From Candidatus Zixiibacteriota bacterium (GTDB lineage Bacteria > Zixibacteria > MSB-5A5 > GN15 > JAAZOE01), in the NCBI GenBank assembly GCA_023138975.1, contig JAGLON010000024.1, forward strand, positions 1-62,269: a stretch of 62,269 nucleotides of DNA, given 5' to 3'. Shown one piece after another: positions 26,334 through 35,911 of this stretch (positions are counted from its first letter, which is position 1; every line of letters starts with the position of its first letter). The notes below the pieces were generated by a model. It was given only the letters and a program-made list of their open reading frames with translations, was not told the origin of the DNA and made no database searches. The position numbers and the translations under genes were made by a program.

Positions 26334-29038
26334 TTCGCCTCCAGCCAATTGGGTCCAACCCCCATGTCAATTGTCAAGGGCACTTTTAGGTCTAAAGCAT
26401 TACTCATATATTTGTTCACAAGCTCTTGTAAAATAGCGACTTCATGGTTCGGGACATCAAAGACTAATTCGTCATGAACCTGTAAAACCATCTTAGTTTT
26501 CATCCCGGAAATTGCTTTATCTATTTTAATCATAGCAATCTTTATAATATCGGCGGCAGTTCCCTGAATCGGTGTATTTATTGCCGCTCTCTCGGCAAAC
26601 TGACGGATCTGGTGATTCTTGTTAAGCAAATCAGGCACATAGCGACGCCGCCCCATTAGAGTTGTCACATAGCCGTCGGTTCGAGCCCGATTGATTGTTT
26701 CATCCATGTAACTGCGGATACCCGGATACCGCTCAAAATAAGTGTCAATGAAGCTCTTAGACTCTGTCAGGTTCAATTCCGTCTGCTGAGCCAGTCCGAA
26801 GGCAGAGACACCGTAAATGATAGCAAAATTGGCCGTTTTAGCCGCCCTGCGCTGCTCTAGCGTGACGTTCTCCAGTTTTACGCCATATACCTCGGCGGCA
26901 GTGCGAGAATGAATGTCCTCGTTATTGCGGAAGGCGCTTATCAACCCTTTGTCATTGGAATAATGAGCCAGAATCCTAAGTTCGACCTGTGAGTAATCCG
27001 CAACTAATAAAGAATGGTTTTCGTCAGCAGGTATGAACGCCTTGCGAATCTCCCGGCCCTGTTCGGTACGAATCGGAATATTTTGCAAATTTGGGTCGGT
27101 CGAGGATAATCTTCCGGTTACGGCCACAGCTTGATTAAACGAAGTGTGAACACGACCGGTCTCAGGATTGATCAATTCCGGAATAGCGTCAACATAGGTT
27201 GATTTTAATTTATTGAGTTGTCGATATCCCACTATCGCCTTGGGCAAAGGATGAATTTTGGCTAATTCCTCAAGGACTCTCACATCGGTTGAATAACCTG
27301 TTTTCTTTGCTGTCTTTCGTTTTGTCGGTAGATTGAGTTCTTCAAACAGGATTTGAGCCAATTGTTTCGGGGAATTTATGTTGAACTCATGTCCAGCCAG
27401 CTCATATATCGCACCGGACGTTTTGCCCATTTCTATTTCCATTTGTTTCGAAAGTGTATTAAGGAAGTCTTTATCGACCTTTACTCCGTTCTGTTCTATG
27501 CGGGACAGGACTTTTACCAGAGGAAGCTCAATATCATAATAAAGCCTGATCAGTTTTTTCTCTTCCAGAACCGGAGCAAAGACGCCTCTTAATCGATAAG
27601 TGAAATCAGCATCTTCGGCCGCGTATCGGGCGGCGGTATCAGGCGGTACTGTCGCGAATGATTTCTGTTTTTTACCACTGCCGATAAGATCGCTTATCGG
27701 AATCATAGAATGATTGAAATGCTCTAAAGCCAGACTATCAAGATTGTGTCCTCTGGCTGAGGGATTAATCGCATATGAGGCCAGCATGGTATCAAACGAT
27801 ACCGGAGTAACTTCATAACCGGCTCGTTCCATTACCTGCAGATCGAACTTGAAATTCTGGGCTATTTTCTGGACCTTCTTATTCTTCATGAGCGGTCCGA
27901 GAATACTCTTTACGCTATCGGCGTCCAAGTTCAATTCCGACCGTTCCGTATGGCCGATTGGAATATAAAAAGCTTTTCCTCTTTTGGCACATAGTGAGAT
28001 TCCGACCAGATTGGCCAGAAGTGAATTTAGTCCGTCGGTTTCGGTATCAAACGCAAATTCTTTAACTTTGGAAAATTCCGCCACCAGTTTTTCCAAGTCA
28101 TCAAGAGTTTTAATTCGCTCATAAGCAATCGTTTCTTTAACTACTTTTATAGGCGCCTTTGGTACTTCTCCGGTAAGCTCTTTGAGCAGGTTAAAAAACT
28201 CAAGCTCGGTAAAGAGTTTGATGCAGTTTTCAACATCAGGCTCTGAGTATTTCATGTCTTCGATTGTAATCGGAACCGGAACCTTGTGATCGAGAGTAAC
28301 GAGTTCTTTTGACAGAAGAGCTTTATCCTTATTATCCAGAACTTTCTGGCGCACACCTTTTGCTTTAATTTCCTCTGCCTTTTCTAAGATTGTTTCCAGA
28401 TTTTCAAATTGCTCAAACAAGTTTAATGCGGTCTTGGGGCCAACGCCAGGGATACCGGGGACATTGTCGGAACTGTCTCCTATCAGCGCCATGTATTCGA
28501 TAACCTGCTCAGGATAGACCCCGATCTTATTTTTTACTGCCTCCCTGTCCATAATGACCGGCGGGCTGTTTCCTTTTTGAGGTATATACATATTAATTTG
28601 GGCATCTATAATCTGGAACATGTCTTTATCGCTGGTAACCAGTTTGACATCCAAACCGGCTTCGGCACCCATATCCGCCAGCGTTGCCATAATGTCATCC
28701 GCTTCATAACCTTTCAGTTCATAGTCAATGACATTCAGTGCCTTGATAGCCTCATGAATCCGGGGAATTTGCGCGGCCATATCATCCGGCATTTTGGATC
28801 TGGTTGCCTTGTATTGGTCATACATATCGTGGCGAAAGGTCGGATGCTTAGTATCGAATATAACCGCGATATATTCAGGTTTCTCCTCGCGCATTATTTT
28901 TGCCAGTGAGTTTACGACACCATAAGCGGCCGACGTGTCTTCACCTTTGGAATTGATAAGCGGATTTCGAATAAATGCGTAATAGGCTCGATACATTAGA
29001 GCAGAACCGTCTATTAAAAAGAGTGCTTTATTCCCCAT
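26330..29038 (-). CDS. polA: DNA polymerase I
   Basis: Repair and Okazaki-fragment polymerase. About 902 residues with three intact parts: 5' nuclease domain (LFLIDGSALMYRAYYAF; GIPGVGPKTA), 3'-5' exonuclease (FAFDTETDGL keeps the DxE motif, so proofreading is likely) and the polymerase palm (VADYSQVELRILAHYS; KTANFAIIYGVSAFG; LQVHDELVFDV). Start ATG 29038 has GAGGA a few bases upstream; the longer reading from 29071 would overlap nadD more. The 3' end overlaps coaE by 4 bp. Confidence 0.97.
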   Translation of the reverse strand: MGNKALFLIDGSALMYRAYYAFIRNPLINSKGEDTSAAYGVVNSLAKIMREEKPEYIAVIFDTKHPTFRHDMYDQYKATRSKMPDDMAAQIPRIHEAIKALNVIDYELKGYEADDIMATLADMGAEAGLDVKLVTSDKDMFQIIDAQINMYIPQKGNSPPVIMDREAVKNKIGVYPEQVIEYMALIGDSSDNVPGIPGVGPKTALNLFEQFENLETILEKAEEIKAKGVRQKVLDNKDKALLSKELVTLDHKVPVPITIEDMKYSEPDVENCIKLFTELEFFNLLKELTGEVPKAPIKVVKETIAYERIKTLDDLEKLVAEFSKVKEFAFDTETDGLNSLLANLVGISLCAKRGKAFYIPIGHTERSELNLDADSVKSILGPLMKNKKVQKIAQNFKFDLQVMERAGYEVTPVSFDTMLASYAINPSARGHNLDSLALEHFNHSMIPISDLIGSGKKQKSFATVPPDTAARYAAEDADFTYRLRGVFAPVLEEKKLIRLYYDIELPLVKVLSRIEQNGVKVDKDFLNTLSKQMEIEMGKTSGAIYELAGHEFNINSPKQLAQILFEELNLPTKRKTAKKTGYSTDVRVLEELAKIHPLPKAIVGYRQLNKLKSTYVDAIPELINPETGRVHTSFNQAVAVTGRLSSTDPNLQNIPIRTEQGREIRKAFIPADENHSLLVADYSQVELRILAHYSNDKGLISAFRNNEDIHSRTAAEVYGVKLENVTLEQRRAAKTANFAIIYGVSAFGLAQQTELNLTESKSFIDTYFERYPGIRSYMDETINRARTDGYVTTLMGRRRYVPDLLNKNHQIRQFAERAAINTPIQGTAADIIKIAMIKIDKAISGMKTKMVLQVHDELVFDVPNHEVAILQELVNKYMSNALDLKVPLTIDMGVGPNWLEAK

Positions 29039-29639
29039 AGAGTCCTCGGCTATAAATAAACAACTCGACACTTTCAGGAACCAGATATTTAATAGACATA
29101 CGGTTTTTTACTCGTTCGCGAATAGTACTTGAAGCAACATCATACTGAGGTATAATAACATATTCAGCGCTTTTAAGCACTCCATCCGTGCGGCGGGAAT
29201 CGCTATGTCCCGGACGGGCGGCTATGACGATACTAATCAGAGCTTCGATTTCGTCATACTTATACCATTTATGAAACTCGTCAATGATGTCTGAACCAAT
29301 CGGTAGAAAAAACGTTGCATGGGGATATTTGTGCTTCAAATAATCTATAAGGTCGATTGTGTAACCGGAGTGCTCAGGTCCATCCTCAAGTCGAAACTGA
29401 GGATTAGAGTCAATCGCCATTACAACCATTGCTTTGCGGTCATCATAGGAAGACTCGATTTCATTGGCTGGTTTAAGTGGGTGTTTTCTTGCGGGGATAA
29501 AAAGCATACCGTCAGCTTCGACCGAATGCATAACTGATTCGGCCATTATCAAATGGCCATTGTGCACCGGGTTAAAGGTTCCTCCCATGATGCCCCAATG
29601 GCCGCCTTCGGATGGATTAATTAGTTTCCGTTTCTGCAA
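29028..29639 (-). CDS. nadD: Nicotinate-nucleotide adenylyltransferase
   Basis: Makes deamido-NAD from nicotinate mononucleotide and ATP. About 203 residues with MGGTFNPVHNGHLIMAE (HxGH motif) and the later ISSTxxR-like segment VASSTIRERV. The first codon in the reading frame is TTG at 29639, inside the bamD end; no strong Shine-Dalgarno is seen, so the exact start is uncertain. It overlaps polA by 11 bp. Confidence 0.93.
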   Translation of the reverse strand: MQKRKLINPSEGGHWGIMGGTFNPVHNGHLIMAESVMHSVEADGMLFIPARKHPLKPANEIESSYDDRKAMVVMAIDSNPQFRLEDGPEHSGYTIDLIDYLKHKYPHATFFLPIGSDIIDEFHKWYKYDEIEALISIVIAARPGHSDSRRTDGVLKSAEYVIIPQYDVASSTIRERVKNRMSIKYLVPESVELFIYSRGLYGE

Positions 29640-30411
29640 GTTTCTTTTCTATTTCGTTAATTTTGTCTTTTGCCTTTTCAGCAAATTTATGCTCAGGATA
29701 AATAATCAGGAAATTTTTCAGCTTCGTTTTGGCTTCCACAAGGTTCTCTGTTTTCTGCTCTATTTCAGCCAGATAATAAAGTGATTGAGGAGCGAATTCA
29801 GAATCGGTAAAATCATCGATTACCGATTGGAAATAAATCCGGGCTGACGTATAATAACCTAACCGGTGATACATACGTCCGCTGTCATACTGTTTGTTGG
29901 CCAACCGCGCTCGCCCTTGTTTTATCGTTTCCTTCGCATCCGGAATCAATTCCGATTGGGGATAATCGGTCACAAAATCATGGAGCATCTCAAGAGCTTT
30001 AAACAACTCCACTTGATCAAGACCATAATGTTTTGGAGATGATTTAAAATAACACAAACCGCTCATATACTGAGCATCATCAACATAAGGCGAACCGGGG
30101 TAATTATTCACCAGCCGTTCAAATTCAGAGGCGGCCAGAAAAAAATCTTTATCCTGATAGTATGACATAGCCAGATAATATTGCGCCGAATCAACCATTT
30201 GCGCGCCGCTGAAATTATAAACAACCTTTTGAAAACCGTCGATGGCTTTCAAGTAATTTTTGCCTCGGTAGGCATCCATCGATTTTGAATACTGTTCTTC
30301 GGCGGTATTATAAGCCTTCATTGTGATACCGGAACCGCACCCGGCAATGATGGTAAATAAAACAGCGCTTAGAACTCCAATGGTGATTCGCGGATAACGA
30401 TTAAACATCAT
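29617..30411 (-). CDS. bamD: Outer membrane assembly lipoprotein BamD-like (tetratricopeptide)
   Basis: Part of the machine that inserts beta-barrel proteins into the outer membrane. The 264 residues begin with a lipoprotein signal (LFTIIAGC, Cys about residue 25) and continue with several TPR units, for example YLAMSYYQDKDFFLAASEFERL. The start overlaps the end of the lytic transglycosylase gene by 11 bp. Other TPR lipoproteins (YbgF/CpoB-like) are an alternative, but the length and the sequence of five TPRs fit BamD. Confidence 0.85.
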   Translation of the reverse strand: MMFNRYPRITIGVLSAVLFTIIAGCGSGITMKAYNTAEEQYSKSMDAYRGKNYLKAIDGFQKVVYNFSGAQMVDSAQYYLAMSYYQDKDFFLAASEFERLVNNYPGSPYVDDAQYMSGLCYFKSSPKHYGLDQVELFKALEMLHDFVTDYPQSELIPDAKETIKQGRARLANKQYDSGRMYHRLGYYTSARIYFQSVIDDFTDSEFAPQSLYYLAEIEQKTENLVEAKTKLKNFLIIYPEHKFAEKAKDKINEIEKKLAETETN

Positions 30412-31054
30412 ACTTCTCTTTCAACATGTTGTAATTTTCCCAAATCTTGCGAAAATAGCCACTGGGCAATGGTTTATTTGCCCGCAGTCTTCCCCGCAGT
30501 CGGGTCTCTCCCAGATTATAGGCTATTATACCCTTTCTGACGTCTTTAAACTTAAGAATCTGCTCAAAAAGATATAGTGTTCCCAACTTTACATTTGTCG
30601 TCGGATCGAATAGCTGTTCACTCCCAATCCATTGCATACCGCTTCGCATAGCCACATCCTGGCCGGTTGAGGGCATGAGCTGCATGATTCCTCTGGCGCC
30701 TACGTGAGACACCTGACCTTTCTTAAAGGTCGTTTCGGTAATTATCACCGACATTATTAAAAGCGGGTCATAATTATATTTAGCGCTTTCCTCAAAAATA
30801 ACATTCGCCAACTGCTTTTTTTCATCTTCCGTAAAACCAATTTGGAAATCCTCGATGACTTTGAATATTTTTAACTTTTCTTCCATCTCTGTGAGTCGGT
30901 CGCGTTGATAATCAATGATCTTGTGGAGCTCATATTTATCCTTAATCATAAATACCAGCAGCGTTGACTGCAGCAGATAAATCAGAACCAGCAAAAAAGC
31001 AATCGGTTTAGATAAAAAGATACCTGTTTTCTCAAGGCTTACCCCGGGACTCAT
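30401..31054 (-). CDS. Membrane-anchored lytic transglycosylase (SLT domain)
   Basis: Cuts the MurNAc-GlcNAc bond of peptidoglycan. The 217 residues have an N-terminal membrane segment (about 16-38), a short coiled linker (DYQRDRLTEMEEKLKIF) and the SLT domain with the catalytic Glu in VIITETTF and the motifs GARGIMQLMPSTG and AYNLGE. Its start overlaps the rimO stop by 4 bp. Confidence 0.93.
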   Translation of the reverse strand: MSPGVSLEKTGIFLSKPIAFLLVLIYLLQSTLLVFMIKDKYELHKIIDYQRDRLTEMEEKLKIFKVIEDFQIGFTEDEKKQLANVIFEESAKYNYDPLLIMSVIITETTFKKGQVSHVGARGIMQLMPSTGQDVAMRSGMQWIGSEQLFDPTTNVKLGTLYLFEQILKFKDVRKGIIAYNLGETRLRGRLRANKPLPSGYFRKIWENYNMLKEKYDV

Positions 31055-32376
31055 AGTTCCTCCCTTGCTCCGAACAAATCGTATCCGTCATATCCGGTGA
31101 TTTTAATATTAATGATATCCCCTGGATATATATCGGCAGAATCGAGCCGAATTATTTGATCTATTTCGGGTGCGTCGAAGCGCGACCTCGCGATAGCCTG
31201 GTTATTTTTCTTCTCTATCGTATCCACAATTACATCAAAACTCTGGTTAACATCATCCTCATTTTTATCAAAAGCGATGTCACGCTGTATTTCCATTACT
31301 TTATGAAACCGCTTCTCTCGTATCATCTCATCTACCTGATCCGGTAATCCGGCCGCTCTGGTTCCCTCCTCTGGAGAAAACACAAACGCGCCGAGGCGGT
31401 CAAATTTATATTCCTCTATAAATTCACATAACTCCTCAAACATCTCTTTGGTTTCGCCGGGATAGCCGAGAATGAAATTCGTACGTATTACCGAACGCTG
31501 ACTGCGGGATCTAATATATGCAATTAAATCCTCAATCGACTTTCTATTCACTTGGCGCCCCATCGAAAACAGCAACTCATCATTGATGTGCTGCAGAGGT
31601 AAATCAAAGTAGTTACAGATTCTCTCGTTGTCAATCATATAGTCAATAAGTTCTTTGGTCAACCGGGCCGGATGCAGGTACATTATTCTCAGCCAAAAAT
31701 CGCCCGGTAGTTCGCTCAGGCTATCTAACAGGTCTGTAATCCGTCTTTTTCCATAGATATCCCGACCATAGGCGCTGCTTTCCTGCGATACCAAAATCAG
31801 TTCTTTCTTGCCGTTGTCGAGTAAATACCGGGCTTCATCGACGATTGTCTCTAATGTTCGGCTGCGGAATTGCCCGCGAATATCGGGAATGGCACAATAC
31901 GCACAACGGTTATCGCACCCGTCTGATATCTTAAGATAGGCAAAAACCTCTGAATCATCTACGGCTCGATTAAAATCATATTCACGGTATTTAATCAGGT
32001 CTTGATTTTTAGAGACAACGCTCTCTTTTTTTCCTTCAAGCAAAGAATCGATATCGGTTATATTATCGAGTCCCAAGACACCGTCTAACTCCGGAATATC
32101 GGCGGCGAGCTCGTTTGAATAACGCTGGGAAAGACATCCGGTCATTATTAACTTTTTACCCGGATAATTTTCTTTCACTTCGGCCAACGCCAATGCTGCT
32201 CCAATTGATTCTTCCTTGGCTGGTTGAATAAAACCGCACGAGTTGACAATAAGGATATCCGCCTTTTCCGGAGAATCAACCTGGGCAAGTTTTTTCTTAA
32301 TCAGATAACCAGCGATATAATCGGCGTCGACATCGTTTTTTGGACAACCTAATTTATGGATATAGAAAGTTTTCAT
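31051..32376 (-). CDS. rimO: Ribosomal protein S12 methylthiotransferase RimO
   Basis: Radical SAM enzyme that adds a methylthio group to an Asp of ribosomal protein S12. The 441 residues have the N-terminal UPF0004 domain with three Cys (KLGCPKN, NSCGF, TGCLSQR), the radical SAM cluster motif CDNRCAYC near residue 153 and a C-terminal TRAM domain. KLGCPKN with DVDAD favours RimO over MiaB. Start and stop overlap its neighbours by 4 bp. Confidence 0.95.
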   Translation of the reverse strand: MKTFYIHKLGCPKNDVDADYIAGYLIKKKLAQVDSPEKADILIVNSCGFIQPAKEESIGAALALAEVKENYPGKKLIMTGCLSQRYSNELAADIPELDGVLGLDNITDIDSLLEGKKESVVSKNQDLIKYREYDFNRAVDDSEVFAYLKISDGCDNRCAYCAIPDIRGQFRSRTLETIVDEARYLLDNGKKELILVSQESSAYGRDIYGKRRITDLLDSLSELPGDFWLRIMYLHPARLTKELIDYMIDNERICNYFDLPLQHINDELLFSMGRQVNRKSIEDLIAYIRSRSQRSVIRTNFILGYPGETKEMFEELCEFIEEYKFDRLGAFVFSPEEGTRAAGLPDQVDEMIREKRFHKVMEIQRDIAFDKNEDDVNQSFDVIVDTIEKKNNQAIARSRFDAPEIDQIIRLDSADIYPGDIINIKITGYDGYDLFGAREEL

Positions 32377-32996
32377 GGCATTTCGATTACTTCGACACCT
32401 TTGGGGGGAATGAACTCAAAAAGAGACTCTGACAGTGAATCCGGTCGTGAAAAATCGCTTATAAAAACATCTATGCGAGATTCGTTGTCGTCCGTGTAGG
32501 TTAGTTTTACCGGTACGTAATTATCTTTTTTCGCAGTCAGTATAAAAGATGCCGGTGCCGTATTGCTGTCGATTGCAGTCATTTCATAATCAATTGATTT
32601 TCCCGCATCAGTCTGCTTGAGGCAAGTATAAACTCCCTCGGGATCATATAACAGCGTCAACGGATTCCATCCGGCCAGACCTGCTACCGAATCTACAATG
32701 ACCTGTTCATTTTCAACTGAATAGCTCCAGAACAAGATTCCGTTGGAAACTAATTGCTGGTGCGGCATCTCAAGCCGAAAACGCCCTTCCCATCCAGCCT
32801 TGACAGTTCCCTTCAAGGTATCAACTGTCTCAAAAATATCGGAATGAATTAACTGAATAAAATCCAGAGATATGAATTGTCTGTTTTTGTATGATTTTTT
32901 CATTTCCTGCATATCGGGACATTGCCCCCATACACAAGAACAAGTTAAAAAAACAGATAATAGAAATACGAGGGTAGTTTTATTTTTTATTCTCAT
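32373..32996 (-). CDS. lolA: Outer membrane lipoprotein carrier LolA-like
   Basis: Periplasmic chaperone that takes lipoproteins from LolCDE to the outer membrane. The 207 residues start with a signal peptide (LVFLLSVFLTCSCVWG). The mature part has the LolA pattern of an early aromatic phrase (FISLDFIQLIHSD), GRFRLEM and a later LTLLYD. It ends overlapping rimO by 4 bp. Sequence identity within this family is low, so LolA rests on pattern and on the BamD/LptD context. Confidence 0.8.
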   Translation of the reverse strand: MRIKNKTTLVFLLSVFLTCSCVWGQCPDMQEMKKSYKNRQFISLDFIQLIHSDIFETVDTLKGTVKAGWEGRFRLEMPHQQLVSNGILFWSYSVENEQVIVDSVAGLAGWNPLTLLYDPEGVYTCLKQTDAGKSIDYEMTAIDSNTAPASFILTAKKDNYVPVKLTYTDDNESRIDVFISDFSRPDSLSESLFEFIPPKGVEVIEMP

Positions 32997-33021
32997 ATCA
33001 ATTATACAAGGGAATAAACGA

Positions 33022-35328
33022 TTACGCCTTATTCATTTTACCGTTTTTTATACTTTCAAGAAAAGTCTTATCCACTAATACTTCACGAGCCTTCGATTCA
33101 TTATACGGGCCGATGACATGCTTATCTTCAAGCTCATCAATTAGCCGGGCGGCTCGCTGATATCCGATGCCGAGCTTTCTCTGGAGTAGAGACACCGAAG
33201 CCTGTCCTTGACGAACAACGGTCGCAACCGCTTCCAACATCACCGGGTCAGTGGTAAATTGGCGAACCTCAGATTTTTCCTTGGCCTGGACTTGAGCCTC
33301 TTCAACTTTAACTTTGCTGTAAGATTGCTGTTTCATAAAAGCAACTATACGGTTAGTGTCATCTGATGAAACATACGCGCCATGCAGACGTTCCGGTTCC
33401 GGTGATCCAGTTTCGAGATAGAGCATATCGCCTTTGCCGAGCAATCTTTCAGCTCCATTACCATCAAGTATTGTCCGGGAATCGGTCCGGGTCGCAACCT
33501 GAAACGCCAATCGGGATGGGAAATTCGCTTTGATAAGACCGGTGATAACGTCAACCGAAGGTCGCTGGGTTGCCAGAATGAGGTGAATACCTACGGCTCT
33601 GGCCATTTGCGCCAGCCTCGTAATTAGCAGCTCAATACGGCTCGAATGTCCCGACATCATCAAGTCAGCCAATTCATCAATTATAATTACTAAATAGGGC
33701 AGTTTTTTATCTTCATCCATCTTTTTATTATAATCTACAATATTTCTTACAGACTCATTCGCCAGCGTCCGGTAACGTCTTTCCATTTCAGCGACAGCAT
33801 CACCAAGAACTCTTTCGGCCTGTTTGGGATTAGTCACAACTCGTTCGTTTAAATATGGAATCCCTTGATAAACAGTCAATTCGAGCATCTTCGGATCAAT
33901 GAATATAAATTTCAACTGCTTTGGATGCAGTGCATACATCAATGACGTTATAACGACATTGATACAGACTGATTTGCCCGATCCGGTTGTTCCGGCAATT
34001 AATAAATGTGGCATTGAGGTTAGATCAACGGTAAACGGCTTTCCGGAGATATCGGTTCCCATTGCCAGAGGTAATTCATAATGATGATTCTGGAAGTCAT
34101 CTGATTCGATAATATCTCGCAAATAAACAACTTGAGGATTGCGATTGGGGATTTCAATCCCCACGGCGGCTTTCCCTGGAACCGGGGCAACAATTCTAAT
34201 CGACTTTGCCCGAAGATTTAAGGCTAAATCATCAGATAAATTGGCGATTTGATTTACTTTTATTCCTGCCGCAGGCTTAATTTCAAAACGGGTAATAATC
34301 GGACCGGGAAACATCTCGATATTGCCACTTAAATTTACTCCGAAAGTCTCCAGCGTATCCCGAAGATTTTTGGCGGTATCCTCAAGCTCTTTGGTGTCGT
34401 AGGCCGGGCCGGAATTAGCGTTTTCCGTAAGTAAATCAACTCCGGGCATATCAAATTCAGCCAGAGGCATACTATTTTCGCATATTTCATCAGGAGTTTT
34501 TGTCTCTTTTGATTCCGCTCCTCTGGAAAGAGTTACCTTCTGATTCTTTTTATTCGGTTTCTGAGGCGCCGGCGGTTTGATAATAACATTATCTTCTACA
34601 GGTTCATCTACAACTTCCTCGACATACTCTATTTCACGCTTGGCTCTGCCCTTCTTTACTCTGGGTTTCTTCACGGTCTTTACAACCGAAGTTCTTCTCA
34701 GTTTAATCTTCTCAAGAAATGCATCCCACTGCGGTTTGGCCCGTTCAACCCCTTCATCGAACCATTTCAGAACGTATTCCTTGAAAAAGGTCATCATATC
34801 CCGATAACGATGTGAAATCGACCAGTAATATATAAGAGTACATACCATTGCGGACACGGCAACTATATAAGCCCCCGGTACTCCTACAATTTTAATCATT
34901 ACTTCAATGAGTGTATGCCCCAAGGCGCCGACACCATCAGGAACTTCAAGCCCCATATAGGTCGTTGCAACTCGTTTTATATCGACTAAAATTAAGACCA
35001 GAAATGATAAAACCCAAAGCATTGCCGCATGTTTGTGGAGCTTTTTCGCGATTTTAAAGCCAACAATTTTAAATGATAAGACAAAGAGATAGAACACCGC
35101 AAAGTATGCCGCAAGACCTAAAAAGAAAAACGCTACATAACTGAAATATGCCCCCATCATACCGCCCAGATTAACGTAGGGCAGTGAAAACGGGTTGCCA
35201 TAGACGGATTCATTTGAAGTTATCATCAAATCATCAGACGGGCTATGCCCGATCAGGCTGATAAACGATAGCAAAGCAAACGTCGCCAGAAGTATGCCGA
35301 TTATTTGTATTTTCCGTTTTTCTTTCAT
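33022..35328 (-). CDS. ftsK: DNA translocase FtsK/SpoIIIE
   Basis: Pumps chromosome DNA at the division septum and aids dimer resolution. About 768 residues: four N-terminal membrane segments (about 10-180), a charged linker, an alpha/beta motor domain with Walker A GTTGSGKS and Walker B LVIIIDELADLMM, and a C-terminal winged-helix gamma domain (LLQRKLGIGYQRAARLIDEL). The ATG at 35328 is preferred to the TTG at 35340, though neither has a strong Shine-Dalgarno. Confidence 0.95.
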   Translation of the reverse strand: MKEKRKIQIIGILLATFALLSFISLIGHSPSDDLMITSNESVYGNPFSLPYVNLGGMMGAYFSYVAFFFLGLAAYFAVFYLFVLSFKIVGFKIAKKLHKHAAMLWVLSFLVLILVDIKRVATTYMGLEVPDGVGALGHTLIEVMIKIVGVPGAYIVAVSAMVCTLIYYWSISHRYRDMMTFFKEYVLKWFDEGVERAKPQWDAFLEKIKLRRTSVVKTVKKPRVKKGRAKREIEYVEEVVDEPVEDNVIIKPPAPQKPNKKNQKVTLSRGAESKETKTPDEICENSMPLAEFDMPGVDLLTENANSGPAYDTKELEDTAKNLRDTLETFGVNLSGNIEMFPGPIITRFEIKPAAGIKVNQIANLSDDLALNLRAKSIRIVAPVPGKAAVGIEIPNRNPQVVYLRDIIESDDFQNHHYELPLAMGTDISGKPFTVDLTSMPHLLIAGTTGSGKSVCINVVITSLMYALHPKQLKFIFIDPKMLELTVYQGIPYLNERVVTNPKQAERVLGDAVAEMERRYRTLANESVRNIVDYNKKMDEDKKLPYLVIIIDELADLMMSGHSSRIELLITRLAQMARAVGIHLILATQRPSVDVITGLIKANFPSRLAFQVATRTDSRTILDGNGAERLLGKGDMLYLETGSPEPERLHGAYVSSDDTNRIVAFMKQQSYSKVKVEEAQVQAKEKSEVRQFTTDPVMLEAVATVVRQGQASVSLLQRKLGIGYQRAARLIDELEDKHVIGPYNESKAREVLVDKTFLESIKNGKMNKA

Positions 35329-35382
35329 AGTACTCGCCAATATCCTGATGCAAGGTATTTGTATTTATGATGCAACGTCAAC

Positions 35383-35411
35383 AAAAAAAAAGCAGGGCGA
35401 ATCGGCCCTGC
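35383..35411 (-). terminator. Rho-independent terminator of the HU gene
   Basis: On the minus strand GCAGGGC and GCCCTGC form a 7-bp stem with a 6-base loop, followed by a run of nine T. Confidence 0.85.
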
Positions 35412-35436
35412 CCTTTTTCAACTCACTAGGATGTCA

Positions 35437-35718
35437 TTATCTTTTTTTCTTGACGGCGTCTTTGAGAGTCTTACCAGCTTTAAATTTCGGAACGCGAGCT
35501 GCAGGAATCTTGATGCTTTCACCGGTTTTCGGGTTGCGGCCGGTACGGGCTTTTCTCTTGGATGTCGAAAATGTGCCAAAACCGACAAAGCTGACTTTCT
35601 GTCCCTTCTTCAGTGACATTGTAACCGAGCTAAGGAAAGTTTTGAGAGCGTCGCCAGCGGCGCGTTTTGAAATGTTGGCATCCTTGGCCATCTTTGTGAT
35701 TAGTTCATCCTTCTTCAT
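35437..35718 (-). CDS. HU-family DNA-binding protein
   Basis: A 93-residue nucleoid protein that bends DNA as a dimer. The sequence has the HU/IHF core ([22 protein letters not shown], with the Pro of the DNA-inserting arm in RNPKTG). It has its own promoter and terminator, so it is monocistronic and probably strongly expressed. A basic tail ends the protein. Confidence 0.95.
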   Translation of the reverse strand: MKKDELITKMAKDANISKRAAGDALKTFLSSVTMSLKKGQKVSFVGFGTFSTSKRKARTGRNPKTGESIKIPAARVPKFKAGKTLKDAVKKKR

Positions 35719-35770
35719 TTTTTAATCCTCCGTGGTTAATGGTGTTTTTTTCATTTTTCCCTTTAGTTCG

Positions 35771-35800
35771 AATCTATTCGTTTGTTTATTCCTTTGTCAA
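35771..35800 (-). promoter_or_regulatory. Predicted sigma70-type promoter of the HU gene
   Basis: On the minus strand TTGACA (35800-35795) and TAGATT (35776-35771) are 18 bp apart and about 50 bp upstream of the HU start, which has GGAGG before it. Confidence 0.6.
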
Positions 35801-35911
35801 ATAAAAAAAAACACCTATAGCCGTGAATTACGCTAAAAATAGGGCTTTTTACGTATATAGGGCTGTTTTTCATTGATTTTTCGGTTAGTTGCCGTTCGGT
35901 AGGCCGTCAAA